From: Pleurodeles waltl
Lineage: Eukaryota; Chordata; Amphibia; Caudata; Salamandridae
Direction of reading: 5' to 3'
DNA: 64,000 nucleotides
NCBI RefSeq assembly: GCF_031143425.1
Contig: NC_090444.1
Coordinates: 1,345,778,323 to 1,345,842,322, forward strand
Each line of letters opens with the position of its first letter. Position 1 is the stretch's first letter. Of the stretch, positions 46,915 through 57,786 are shown piece after piece. The translations under genes and the position numbers were made by a program. The notes beneath the pieces were generated by a model. That model searched no databases and had not been told where the DNA came from. It saw nothing but the letters and a program-made list of their open reading frames with translations.

Positions 46915-47280
46915 CGCCCTACATCACCTGGTGTCTTTAATCCTGATGGGAATCGCGGTCCCAGGAGTCTGCTGCTGCTTGGGGGCTGGACCTCATACGC
47001 AGACGCTTTAAAGCGCACTGCATAGCCCCACTGCCTGCCACCTTACATCCCTGGTTACATTTACACCTTGTGAGACTCGCGGTCCCAGGAGTCTGCTGCT
47101 GCTTGGGGGCTGGACCTCACACACGGTGCTTTAAAGCGCGCTGCATAGCGCTGCTGCCTGCCGCCTTACATCCCTAGTGCCTTTACTCCTGGTGGGACTC
47201 ACTGTCCCAGGAGTCTGCTGCTGCTTGGGGGCTGGACCTCACACGTGGGCGCTTTAAAGAGCACCACATAGCCCCGCTGC
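46915..47280 (+). repeat. Three tandem 122-124-bp monomers upstream of a retroelement ORF
   Basis: The block containing GTCCCAGGAGTCTGCTGCTG, TTGGGGGCTGGACCTCA and CTTTAAAG recurs with starts near 46954, 47078 and 47200, a period of about 122-124 bases. Copies differ by about ten percent. The array directly precedes a plus-strand ORF, the arrangement of 5' UTR promoter monomers in some LINEs. Confidence 0.85.
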
Positions 47281-48876
47281 GCTAAAAAACACAAGAAGTG
47301 GCCAAGTGGTAAAGTGGATGGATGCTCCAATACCAGCAGGAACCAGTTTAAAGCCATTGACTCATTATTTGAGCAGGTGGAGGCAATTTTGAGGAGCCCT
47401 TCCATCTCTGCCCCCCAAACCCTGAAAAATCTTCGCACAGGAAGATCCCTGACCTCTTCAAGAAAAAATCGCAGACGTCCCAAATAGCCGTAGAAGCAGA
47501 TCTTCACCCTTCCCCTAAAATTCAGGCACCAACTCCCTCACCATTGAAGAGACATGTTTTGAGTGCAATACCTACTGAATGCCTCCAAGCCAGGGACCTT
47601 TCACCTTCAAGTCAGAGGGCCACATCTTCTACTGACATCCCCTGCACAAATAGATTTTCAATCCTGTCTACTTTTAATGGGAGTCTAGCATGTCCTTTGC
47701 ATTTAGCCTCTAATGAACTAGATATGGGGAAACAGGTTTGGAAGACACAACCAAATGGAGCATCTGAGTTGGCAATTATTCTCCAGAAGTTAGACATTTT
47801 AAAGTCCATGGTATTAACAATTCTGAGTAAAGTTTCTGGACTATCTGAACAGAGGGCAATATGCAATTGCAAACTGTCCAATGAGGATGACTATAATCCC
47901 GTGTTGACTCGGGGGTTAATCATGCAAGATGTACCAGATATTAGTGGCCAAGTGGGTAATTTCCCCGTACGCCATGAGCCTAAGGCAAGGCCCAGAGACA
48001 CGGTAGTGAAGGGAAAGGTGTCCTGTTTATCCGCACCAGCTACTAAAGGGCGAATACCCTACTCATACTCAACCAAACATGAGTATATACTCGGCTCAGG
48101 GGAACTACCTATCTCCCGTCAAACTATTACCCCTGAAGATTTTAGGGGAGATACGGGTGTACAGGTGCCTGCCTGTTTCTCCAGACTTCCCTCCCGTGGC
48201 CTACCTAGACAGACAAAGGTGCGCGACAGGAAGGGGAGACACGATTGGAGAAGGAAGGATGCCCACATTTATATGATAGGGGTCCCCAGGTTACCAGCTG
48301 GCTACAAAGAAACACACGATTCCCTCATCAATAAAGTCACTCACTGGATACGTACACAGCGGAAATGCCTCTCGGTTATCCGGTCTGACATTTTGGAGGT
48401 GTGCAGACATAGGGGGTTATTCTAACTTTGGAGGAGTGTTAATCCGTCCCAAAAGTGACGGTAAAGTGACTGATATACCACCAGCCGTATTACGAGTTAC
48501 ATAGGATATAATGGACTCGTAATACGGCTGGTGGTAAATCCGTCACTTTTCCGTCACTTTTGGGACGGATTAACACCTCCTCCAAAGTTAGAATAACCCC
48601 CATAGTCTATCGGGATCGGAATTTGATTTTATTTCAATTCCTTTTACTGATATAACTATAGTGGAAAACCTAATTGCCTTTGATATAAGCACTGGCCCCC
48701 TGAGAGCCGGCAGTGGAACCGGTATTGGTCTTCGCATGCATCCACCCAGAGGCAAGGCTCATAGTTGTTGGACCCTATCTGATGGTCATATGAGTGTGGC
48801 CCAAGCTTTATCAAATAGCCGTCCAATAACCCTAACAGAGAATCCTTCTCCTTCGTTAGCTGTGTACCCTACATAA
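47281..48876 (+). pseudogene. Retroelement ORF1-like protein, split by a palindromic MITE
   Basis: Long plus-strand ORF of an unrecognised protein. An open frame of at least 294 codons ends inside the MITE at 48412-48601. Without the MITE and one ATA duplication copy the frame runs on to the stop at 48874-48876, giving at least 379 residues from 47544. Upstream, 47281-47390 reads in another frame (FKAIDSLFEQVEAILRSPS). Visible parts are a Ser/Pro-rich N-terminus, a coiled-coil-like helix (LAIILQKLDILKSMVLTILS), a basic stretch (RQTKVRDRKGRHDWRRKD) and a folded C-terminal part (IYMIGVPRLPAGYKETHDSL ... THWIRTQRK). Tandem monomers upstream, the coiled coil and the basic region suggest ORF1 of a non-LTR element. 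A following short start, MQNINLVSLLLQAAGSRT at 48919, could be the beginning of ORF2, cut by Harbinger-3. Confidence 0.5.
48412..48601. mobile_element. 190-bp near-perfect palindromic MITE, ATA duplication
   Basis: Left end GGGGGTTATTCTAACTTTGG, right end identical on the minus strand; ATA flanks at 48409-48411 and 48602-48604. The interior arms (ATCCGTCCCAAAAGTGACGG and CGTATTACGAGT) pair along nearly the whole length around the centre at about 48506. No coding capacity. Its insertion interrupts an ORF that becomes continuous when it is removed. Confidence 0.92.
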
Positions 48877-49548
48877 TCAGTGATGGGTGTGTCAAGTGTG
48901 CATATTCACATATAAAAAATGCAGAACATTAACTTGGTGTCACTTCTTTTACAAGCTGCTGGATCAAGGACCATGGCCCTCATCATGACATTGACAGTAA
49001 ATCCTGCTTACCGCTGCGGTGACGTCCGCCAACATACCGCTGCACTGGCAGATATCCGTTTGCCATATTATGACACACACACACTAATCCAAAAGAATAC
49101 TCCCACATACACAAATCCGCCAGCCCAAAGGTCAGTGGTGGTACCAACACCCAGACTGTTACGCCAACAAAACGACGCCCACCAAATCATGCCCCACGAA
49201 TCACCACGGCAGACATTCAATGGTGGTAAACCATTGGCAGTACACACTGGCACGTTCAGAATGGACACCCAAATACTAAACTACACAACATTGGCCAATA
49301 CCAAATACACACAACTGACACTCATACACACACCACACCCAAACACCTAGCCACCCACCCACAGCACTATAAAACACACACCCACATCACCGACAACCCT
49401 TTACGAATACAAATTATTGCCACCAGACTGAAATAAAGACCACTGTGACAACTAGACACACACACCCATACATCCCTCACACACCCCACTTCGCACACCC
49501 ATCCACAGTACCCAACACTGACACACTTAGACACACCACACAACACCC

Positions 49549-51091
49549 ATGTCCCCACAAAGGCACCCCCGTTTCACAGATGAGGAGTTGTGGGTCATGG
49601 TGGAGGAAATAGTCAGGGTAGAGCCACAGCTGTTTGGAGCACAGGTACAGCAAATATCCATTGCCAGGAAGGTGGAGCTATGGCAGAGAATCGTGGACCG
49701 GACAAACGCCATGGGACAACATCCATGTACAAGGGATGACATCTGGAAGAGATGGAACGACCTACGGGGGTAGGTACGTTCCGTGGCAGCAAGGCACCAG
49801 CTCGCCATACAGAGGTCTGGCTGTGGACCCCCACCTGCTCCCCCACCGCTCACCGCATGGGAGGAGCAAGTCTTGGCATTACTGCATCCTGAGGGACTCA
49901 TGGGAGTTGCCAGAGGACTGGAACCTGGTGAGTCAACATTTACTACTTATCACCCCCCATACCTGCAGGCCAGTTCACACCCTCACCCTCACTCCCATCA
50001 CTCCACTCCATCCCACACAGTGCACCTACACATATGACTAACCCCAATGCCAAGCCCTGCATGCTATACCAATGCATGGACATCCCTCCCTGCCCTCCAT
50101 GTACACCCATCACCAAAGCATGCACAGCATGGAGAACTAACAATCCCACAATACAACACCATACACAAACAAAGTTGGCAGGGCAAGAGCAATGATAGAG
50201 GGGAAGCTAGGGATGTGCAATATGTCACAGACATGACGCATAATACATCACTTACATCCCCACAGGTGCCCACGCCAATCTCAGCAGAAAGGAGGTGCCA
50301 TGACTAACTAGTCCCCCAACAGAAGATGTCCCCAGTGATGACAGTAACTCTGGACTTCAGGATCTGGATGAACTACCTAGCCCATCAGGGACCACTGGTC
50401 AATCTGTCACCCCAGCCCATTCCCAGTCAACCACAGAGCCTCCCCCATCAGTATCTAACACACAGCACCCACCCAGAGTCCCCACACCTCTGTCCCCAGG
50501 ACACGTCAATCAGCAGTGTGCCCACCTGTACCAGGACCCTAGTCCACATCTAACACCCAAGACAATCAGGGACCTGGGGTCAGTGGCAGTGGGCACACCG
50601 TTCAGGGGACAGAGGCACAGGGCAACAGGGACATTGGGAGGACCGCTGTGCACCGGGGGGAGGACAGGCCCAGGGAACCGACTCTCTGGGAGGCACTCAC
50701 TAATGTCATGGGGGCCTACCAACAATCCCAAGACACGATAGGCTAGATCCTTAACAAGATGCAGGAGAACAAGCAGCTGCAGGAGGAACACCATCAGGAG
50801 ATCAGGAAGGACCTGCAGGCTCTCAACACCACCATGATCTCCATAGCAGGGGTGCTGGCAGACATGGCCAACATCATGAGGGAATCAACAGCACACCAGC
50901 GGGCCCCTAACACTAGCCAGTCTATTGACCAGCCCTCCACTTCCGCTGCAGCTAGTGGGCAGGAGGTCCCACCACAAGACCGGAAGGTCACCAGCACCCC
51001 TCCCCCTGCAGAAGGTGAACCACCCTGTAAACGTTCCCTGCAACCCAGACAGAAGCCAGAGTCACTTGCCAAGACCACCACCAGGAAATGA
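49549..51091 (+). pseudogene. SANT-C: Myb/SANT-like gene of Harbinger-3
   Basis: Exon 1 (49549-49927, donor GTGAGT) encodes SPQRHPRFTDEELWVMVEEI, ARKVELWQRIVDRTNA and RDDIWKRWNDLRG, the helix-turn-helix pattern of a Myb/SANT-like domain with its tryptophans, followed in frame by VRSVAARHQLAIQRSG and WEEQVLALLHPEG. A TAG at 49771-49773 (AAG expected) interrupts it. A second part begins after an acceptor near 50265 and reads, in more than one frame, an acidic then Ser/Pro-rich linker and a helical C-terminus (QENKQLQEEHHQEIRKDLQA, MISIAGVLADMANIM), ending KTTTRK and TGA at 51089-51091. It ends about 450 bases from, and convergent with, the transposase. It was presumably the DNA-end-binding partner of the transposase. 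Confidence 0.75.
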
Positions 51092-51538
51092 GACGCTCCT
51101 GATTGTGCACTTTGAACTGCCTTTGCTCCCCTTCCTATGGCCCCTTGGACACTGGACCTGTGCTACAAATAGACTGGAACAATACCCTGGCCTTTCCTTT
51201 ACCATCCCCCCATTCCATTGCACTTTTCATACAATTATTTGCACTACAATAAACACCCTTGAACACAATTTGAGTGACACCGTTATATGTGTTGAAAATG
51301 TGCATTTATGGGAACAGTCACATCTAGTGCAAATGATCTGAACACTGTGATAGCATACCTGTAGCTGTCTGCAGTAAACACATCAGGACACTGTTGTCAT
51401 ATCACCAACATCTGTAGAAGGACAAGCCATAGGTGACAGTAAGTTGAGATGCAAAGGACCTGAATGCCTTCATGCTACAGCCACACAGAAAACATCAATA
51501 GTCAGAGTAATCGTCAGTTGCACTGTCTCACCTGTGTG

Positions 51539-52607
51539 TCATTGGAAGTATTGACATATAACTGATGTTCTGTTGTCCACATCCTCATCCTCTACCTCCT
51601 CATCCTCACTGTCCTCAGGGTCCACTGCTGCCACAGGGGCATCTCCAGTCCCCTCCTCCTGCAGAAAAGGTACATATTGTCTGAGGGGCAGGTTGTGCAA
51701 CATGCAGCATGCCACTACTATCTGGCAGACCTTCTCAGATGGGTAGCACATGGATCCACCTGTCAGATGCAGTCATCTGAACCTGGTCTTCAGGAGGCCG
51801 AAGGTCCTTTCGATTATTCTCCTGGTTCGCCCATGTGCATCATTATAACGGTTCTAATCCGGTTCTAAGGCATACACTGACATATAGTAGGTGGGGATTC
51901 TGGTTCACCTATTAGCCACACCCTGTGCCTCTGTAGTTGGGCCATTACATTTTGGATGCTGCTATTCCTCAGAATGAAGGCGTCATGCACGGACCCAGGA
52001 CACTTGGCAGTGACGTGGGAGATGTACTGGTCCGCCAGGCACACCATTTTCACATTCAGTGAGTGGAAACTCTTGCAATTCCTGAACCCATTGCATAGAA
52101 TCCGGCCTTCACAGTGGCCAAATCTTCCACCTGGGGGAAAGAAATGTAGCTGCACATGTGTTTCACCAAGGCAGACAATACCCTTGCCAGCACGATTGAG
52201 AACATTGGCTGTGACATTCCTGCTGCCAAGCCCACTGTCACTTGGAAAGAACCAGTTGCCAGGAAATGGAGCACAGATTGAACCTGCACAAAAGGGGGTA
52301 TCCCAATGGGATGACGGATAGCTGATATCAGGTCAAGCTCCAATTGTGCACACAGCTCTGTGACTGTGGCCCTGTCCAGTCTATAGGGTGAGTATAATGC
52401 GCCTGTCCTCCAGTGTAGCCAAGTCCACAAGAAGTCTGTACACGGGGGTTTGTCTCCTCCTCCAATTGATCCACAGTGGTAGGATCTAAGGGACACAAGA
52501 GTGAGTAGGCCATCAAAATTTGAACAATGGAACCACCACCTCAGTGTGCATACAGTATTAATTTGATGGTACAGTGGGAATGGCAATGTATGTGCATTTT
52601 TTGGCAA
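51539..52607 (-). pseudogene. Harbinger-3 transposase lacking the first catalytic Asp
   Basis: Minus-strand DDE transposase. N-terminal part: YRLDRATVTELCAQLELDL, VQSVLHFLATGSFQVT and GMSQPMFSIVLARVL; then FPQVEDLATVKAGFYAMG. Here the sequence jumps to FRNCKSFHSLNVKMVCLADQ (near 52090), so the segment that should hold I-D-x-T-H with the first catalytic Asp is missing: an internal deletion of roughly 80 bases. The second Asp is present in PGSVHDAF, and the Glu in RRIIERTFGLLKTRF near 51800. The C-terminal helix (PSEKVCQIVVACCMLHNL) is followed by a strongly acidic tail. Frames shift near 51900 and 51780. The deletion alone makes it non-catalytic, though its N-terminal half could in principle still bind DNA. 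It is divergent from SANT-D, 327 bases apart. Confidence 0.82.
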
Positions 52608-52933
52608 TGTCGCAGTTATGGAAGATCTGTATAGTCCACCATCATGAATTGGTGACCGCCTGTCCTATACCTAGGGACAGGTGGAAGTGAGGTAACTCCA
52701 CCAACGTTGGGCGTCGTGGCGGAAGGCGCTCTTGCACCGCCGTGCAATTCCTCATTGGCTAATATGAGTCTCTACGGAATACAGTGGCCAACAGGGATCA
52801 GCATCGGCATGACGGTGTACACCGCCGTGGACGTGACCGCCATTTTCTGTCTATGACCTCACTTGATTCCTGACTTTCCACAGGAGAACACCTACACTGC
52901 GTGTGCTGCTGTGACCTGTGTCTGAAACCTATC

Positions 52934-55297
52934 ATGCCCCGTGTGTCCGGGGAAAGGGCCCCTGACTTCCCTTTGGAGGAGTTGGAAGTCTTGGCGTATG
53001 GGGTCCTACCCAAGTATGGACAGCTGTATTGGCCTCCAGACCAACAGGTGAGTACACCTTGGGCACAATGCATGTGGGAAGGTTACATGGAGATGTGTGT
53101 GCAGGCATCGTGTCATTTGGGGGGGATGTCTGTAGGTACATGGTTAGCGCCGGGCGATGTGTGTGCCAATGGAGTTGGAAAAGGGATCTGTGGGCCATAT
53201 GTGTGACAGGCTGGATTGTATGTGTAATGGTGTCCTCCTGTCTGCATTCCCTCTTCAGGTCAGAACCCATCAAAAGAAGGAATTGTGGTGTGCCATCGCC
53301 AAGCACTTGCAGACCCTGGGGGTCTACAGAAGGCAGAGCACCCACTGCAGGAAATGGTGGGAGGACCTGGGCCACTGGGCACGGAAGACCGCAGAGGCCC
53401 AGCTGGGGATCGGCTCCCAACGAGGAAGGGGTGCATGTCGGAACCTGACCCCCTGATGGCATGCATACTGGCGGTGGCCTACCCAGAGCTGGATGGGCGC
53501 TTGAGGGCATCACAGTAGCCACAAGGGGGTGAGTACTGTGGGCATTACTACAATAATTGGTAAGTGGCATGGGCTCTGGGTGGTGGGTGTGAGTTAGTCG
53601 GTGCCTCTTAATGCCAGGACAGACATTGCAGCGTGATCCAGCTCAAGGGTAATGGGTGTATGGCAAATGCGGCTAAACTAGTTTGTTTGCATTCCATGTC
53701 AGTCAGGTCTTTGTGGGTCCCAGGAGGTGTGCAGTTGGCGGTGCTTGGCTCTCATCTTGCTGTGGCATCTAGCCAATTCAATGCCAGTGCAATGCATAGT
53801 GCTCAATCCTGATTCCTGTGTGTGACGATTCTGTGTATGCCAACTGTGGTGTTGGTGTTCTAATTGACCCAGTGCTCCTTTTCTCTCCCTCCCCCCTTTC
53901 TCCTTCTGTCATCCTGTCCATGTGTGCATTAGCATCATCTGACAGAGGAGCAGGGGCACCGGCGACACAGGGAGCTGCATCCCACAGGACCGAGGAGGCA
54001 GAGTCCACAAACGCCGAGGGAACCAGTGGGACGGAGGGCGAGGGGAGCACTGCAGCGGAGACAGGAGGTGACAACACTGACTCAGATACCTCCTCTGATG
54101 GAAGCGCCCTGGTGGTGGCGGACACCTCTGTAACCACCCCAGCTGCAGGTACAGCCGCCACCCCCAAACCAGCACCGCCGTCCCAGTAGCCCCTCAGCGA
54201 GTTGCCCGTGCCCGCTCACCCAGGAAGGTGGGCATTTCTTCGCCCCCGGCACCTCAGGCCCTGCCCCAGTGAACCCTACTGCCCTGAGTGAGGAGGCTAT
54301 TGACCTCCTGAGATCCATCTCTGTAGGGCACTCAACCATTGTGAATGCCATCCAGGGGCTGGCATCCCAGATACAGCAATGCAATGCATTCCTGGAGGGC
54401 ATCCAGGGTGGATTGGCGGACCAACAGAGATCGATTCAGGCTCTGGCCTCCTCTCTGATGGCAGCCATTTTCCCTGGATGTCTTCAACAGCCACCACCAG
54501 CATTACCACACCAAGCAGCACACACCTCACTAGCAGACACCTCCACAACATCCATCCACACGTCCCCTATGTCCTCTCCACCCTGTCTGTCCCCTCCTTC
54601 CTAAAGGACACAAAAGCAGGCACTCAGACACCCAACAGCCATCCACCTCACATCAGCACACTGCCCATGCACCTGCACCCAAGTCCAGCAGACGTACTCC
54701 TCCAACAACCACTCCCTCAACCTCCACTCCCATCCCTCCTCCCTCATTCCGTCCCACCATCCCTAAGAAGCTTTTCCTTGCCCAACTTGACCTCTTCCCT
54801 CTCCCTACCCCCGTCCTGCCCGTAAGAGCAGGGTTCCAATGACCCAACCCAGCACCTCAGCCAAACAGTTCACGGGGACAGTGGAGGAACCTCCTAAGCG
54901 TGGAGGCAAGACAGTGAAGGATCCCACTCCACTAGCCAGGAAAGGGAAGGATCCTACTCCACCAGCCAGGAGGGGTAAGGTTCCCACTCAACCACCAATA
55001 AAAAAAAAGGTTCCCACTCAGCCACCAAGGCAAGAAAAGGTTCCCACTCAACCACCAATGCAAAAAAAGGTTTCCACTCAACCACCAATAACGGACAAGA
55101 AGCCCTCACCTCCATCTGGGACACAGCGGCTCTCACCTCCAGCAGAGGCTGACCAGGTGACACCTCCCAGAGCAGAGAAAATGCATCCCTCACCTCCAGC
55201 AGAGGCTGCCCAGGTGACACCTCCCCCAGCAAAGACCATGCCGCCCTCACCTCCAGCTGAGACACAGCTGCCCTCACCTCCAGCAGAGAGCATGTAG
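52934..55297 (+). pseudogene. SANT-D: second SANT/MADF-like gene of Harbinger-3, with repeat tail
   Basis: Exon 1 (52934-53047, donor GTGAGT) encodes PRVSGERAPDFPLEELEVLA and YGVLPKYGQLYWPPDQQ; exon 2 (53259-53528, acceptor TCTTCAG, donor GTGAGT) VRTHQKKELWCAIAKHLQTL, STHCRKWWEDLGHWARK and, after a one-base slip in a C run near 53447, AVAYPELDGRLRA. Together they make a SANT/MADF-like domain split by an intron. Exon 3 from 53933 is acidic and Ser/Thr-rich, then (after a frameshift near 54250) has LSEEAIDLLRSISVGHSTIV and LADQQRSIQALASSL, a helical module also seen at 62736-63293. The tail (54839-55297) is Pro/Lys-rich and made of tandem repeats, ending ESM and TAG. Start at 52934 was chosen because the splice phases fit. 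Function: probable second DNA-binding or scaffolding partner; inference. Confidence 0.7.
54978..55095 (+). repeat. 30-bp in-frame tandem repeat in the SANT-D tail
   Basis: About four copies of a 30-base unit starting AAGGTTCCCACTCAACCACC, each encoding K-V-P-T-Q-P-P plus three variable residues. Just downstream (55138-55255) a second, 57-base unit starting TCACCTCCAGCAGAGGCTG is repeated twice. Both periods are multiples of three. Confidence 0.88.
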
Positions 55298-55335
55298 GCC
55301 ACCCTTCAGGGACTGTTGTACAAGGAGCACTCTCA

Positions 55336-55535
55336 AGGATCAGGGGCAAGTTCACCGCCTCAGTGACTGTGACCTTGCACTCGCCAGCATTGGGAAATGG
55401 ACATGGAGCCCCCTAGAGGATCAGTGGGCAAGTTCCCCACCTCAGTGACTGTGACCTTGCACTCCCCATCATTGGGAAATGGGCATGGAGCCCCCTCCAG
55501 AACAAGTGGGCAAATTCCCAACTTCAGCTGAGGTG
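55336..55535 (+). repeat. 80-bp tandem repeat downstream of SANT-D
   Basis: Two and a half copies of a unit of about 80-83 bases containing CTCAGTGACTGTGACCTTGC and GGAAATGG-CATGGAGCC, with starts near 55336, 55416 and 55499. The period is not a multiple of three, and the units lie after the stop codon at 55295-55297. Confidence 0.8.
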
Positions 55536-56626
55536 CCCTGCACCCCCCTTCCCCCTGAGGTGCCTGTCCACTTCCATGATGATGTCCCTTCACATTTTTG
55601 TGAGTAGTTAGTCAGGATCAAGTTGGGGCTAGGACTGTGCCCTGTGGCCATTTGGGCCCTATGTACTTTGGACTGGGCATTGGCCCTTTCTGGACAACTG
55701 TTTATGTCTATCTGTTCAAAAGTGGTTCATATGGTGGCTTTTGCCTTGCAATTACATTGTCAGTACTTCTGACCTCTAGACCTTGTATTATTATGCCGTT
55801 TTTCATGTGCCATTGGTTTACGTCTGCAGCTGGTTGTGTGCATAGTGTGTGTGTCTGGTGTGTATCGTGCATGTGTGTTTCACTCTCCTTTTCCTCCCTC
55901 CCTCCCTCCCTTGTGTGCTAGGCGGCTGTACTCACCGTCGTCGTCTTTGTGGGCGTTGGTGTTCCATGTAGAGCACAGCATAGAAAAGCATCGGGAAGAC
56001 TTGAAGTTCTGGTTCCATGGAGGCGCTGAGCTTCTCTGTGTCTCTGTTGGTGAGTCTTTGGTCTTCTGTGATGTGTTTCCGCCAGGCTTTTGATGGCGTT
56101 GGTATCACCCCGGAAATCGTGGTGGTGTGCTTTGTCATAGTGTGGTGGGCAGCACCTTGTCTTTATCTGGCTGTTGATGGCTACCCCGGGGTGCATGATG
56201 TTTACGTGCTGGAGGATGGTGTGGTACATTGGCTGTCTATGGGAGTTATCACCGCCATGGTCATAATTTGGTGGTAATTACCGCCAGCCTGTTGGCAGTA
56301 TTACCGCCACTTTAACAGTCACCGACAATGTCATAATGACCACCCTTATCTTCTGCTACACACTCAAGAAGGGTCCAGCATCTGGCATCAAAGGGGATCT
56401 CAATACCACACATAACTGTGGTTGGAATTGGTGAGTTTGCTTCTGCATTGTATATCAGTATTGAACATCTCAATGTCACAGTGTGAACTGTCATGTGTAG
56501 GTGTACACAAACCAGGTCACATGTGTAACATTAATTGATGTGAAGATAACTTGACTCAATCCTTGTGTTGAACTACATGATATTGTAAGGTAAATACTTA
56601 GCTTGTGGCAACTTCTGTGTTACAGG

Positions 56627-57745
56627 TGCTGAGGACGATGAGTTGAGTCAAGAGGAAGGAACATCCACCAATGGTGGGCGATTGGCAATCCAATTGGAGA
56701 ACCCATTCCTCTCCCAAGCTACCTTGTCAGGTGCTAGAAATGCACAGGAAGAGAAGGAGAAAGTAGAAGAGGAAAGAGATCAGGCCCAGATTTAAATTGA
56801 TGTAGAGGCTCATCACCTGCCCACTATTGTTGGCCACGCAGCATTAACATCTAAGACTACATCTGCTCTGGTCAGCACAGTGACTCCTACTAAACCCAGA
56901 AGGATTGCCCATTCCTCAGAAACCCCAACACAACCATCACCTCCTCACAGCCCTCACATCCAGGTCAGATGTGTTGGTTCCCTTACACACTCCTACTCTG
57001 CAGCAGATAGCCTCTATGCACAAATCTCCTCCTCACAACGTCTCTGCTGGTGGCCATGAATGTGGCTCCGAGCCCTTCCCAGTAGCAGAGGACTGGCAGA
57101 TGTTCATTGTGGAGAGTGGGAGGAGAATTTCTTCCACCAGCAGTCAGATGTGAGCCAGGGCATCTTGCCACAGGGGCTGCACTGTCCGACATGTCCAACT
57201 CACTACAGGACATGTACTAACTCCCACAGTTGGTGCCCAGAATGGCCCAGGTATTAAAGAGGATGTATACGTCCTGGCAAGACATGGGGAAGAGACTAAA
57301 TGATATCATGGCCATACAGAGGGAAGAGAGTGCAAGACAACATGCATTGGCTATGAAGATGATGGACGGCATACTCAAACTGATACCAAATCAGCCTTCA
57401 CAGCCAACAAATCTACCTTCACCATTTCACACCCAGCCCCTGGTTAAAAAAACCTGCAGAAGGCCCCCACCAATCTTCGACAGCAACACTCCCCTTGCAC
57501 ACAGCCCCCACTGCACAGTGACATCCTTCGCTTGTTCAGGCACCCCCAACCCCTGCCCAGGAAACTTCCCGCTTGTACAGACACCACCACCCTGTCAATT
57601 ATTCTCTCCCCCTTGTACAGACACCACCACCCTCTGTCCAGGAACCTACCCCCTTATATAGGCACCACCATCCCCTTTCCAGGAACACTCCCCCCCTTGT
57701 ACAGGCACCACCTCGTCCTCACAACGATCCTCACCATCAAACTTC
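56627..57745 (+). pseudogene. 3' exon of the Harbinger-2 SANT/Myb-like gene
   Basis: Begins after an acceptor near 56626 (TGTTACAG) with GAEDDELSQEEGTSTNGGRL, an acidic segment, then a helical E/K-rich stretch (EEKEKVEEERDQAQ) and a stop. From 57230, in another frame, VLKRMYTSWQDMGKRLND and REESARQHALAMKMMDGILK make the usual helical C-terminal module of Harbinger SANT proteins. A Pro-rich tail follows; part of it (57530-57710) is a loose tandem repeat reading LYRHHHPLS-like, with CTTGTACAGACACCACCA units. It probably belongs to the gene whose exon 1 is at 44074-44460; Harbinger-3 and a retroelement were inserted in the intron between. Confidence 0.6.
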
Positions 57746-57786
57746 AGAAAATGTGAGCGACATCCCCCATGAGTACTGAAATATAT

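Larger units (their letters stand above)
48975..56344. mobile_element. Harbinger-3: 7.4-kb Harbinger transposon with three genes
   Basis: Left end GGCCCTCATCATGACATTGA; right end on the minus strand GGTGGTCATTATGACATTGT, followed by GGCGGTAAT-type subterminal repeats. The 3-bp flanks CAT and CTT differ by one base, so the duplication is uncertain. Contents: SANT-C (+, 49549-51091), transposase (-, 52607-51539) and SANT-D (+, 52934-55297). The two flanks do not look alike (a retroelement ORF on the left, SANT-gene intron on the right), consistent with insertion at or near the edge of the retroelement remnant. 49080-49540 is a CA-rich leader. Confidence 0.8.

Noticed and set aside
53029..53448. 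139-residue plus-strand ORF
   Set aside because: Reads across an intron of SANT-D in another frame; the spliced frame explains the conserved residues better.
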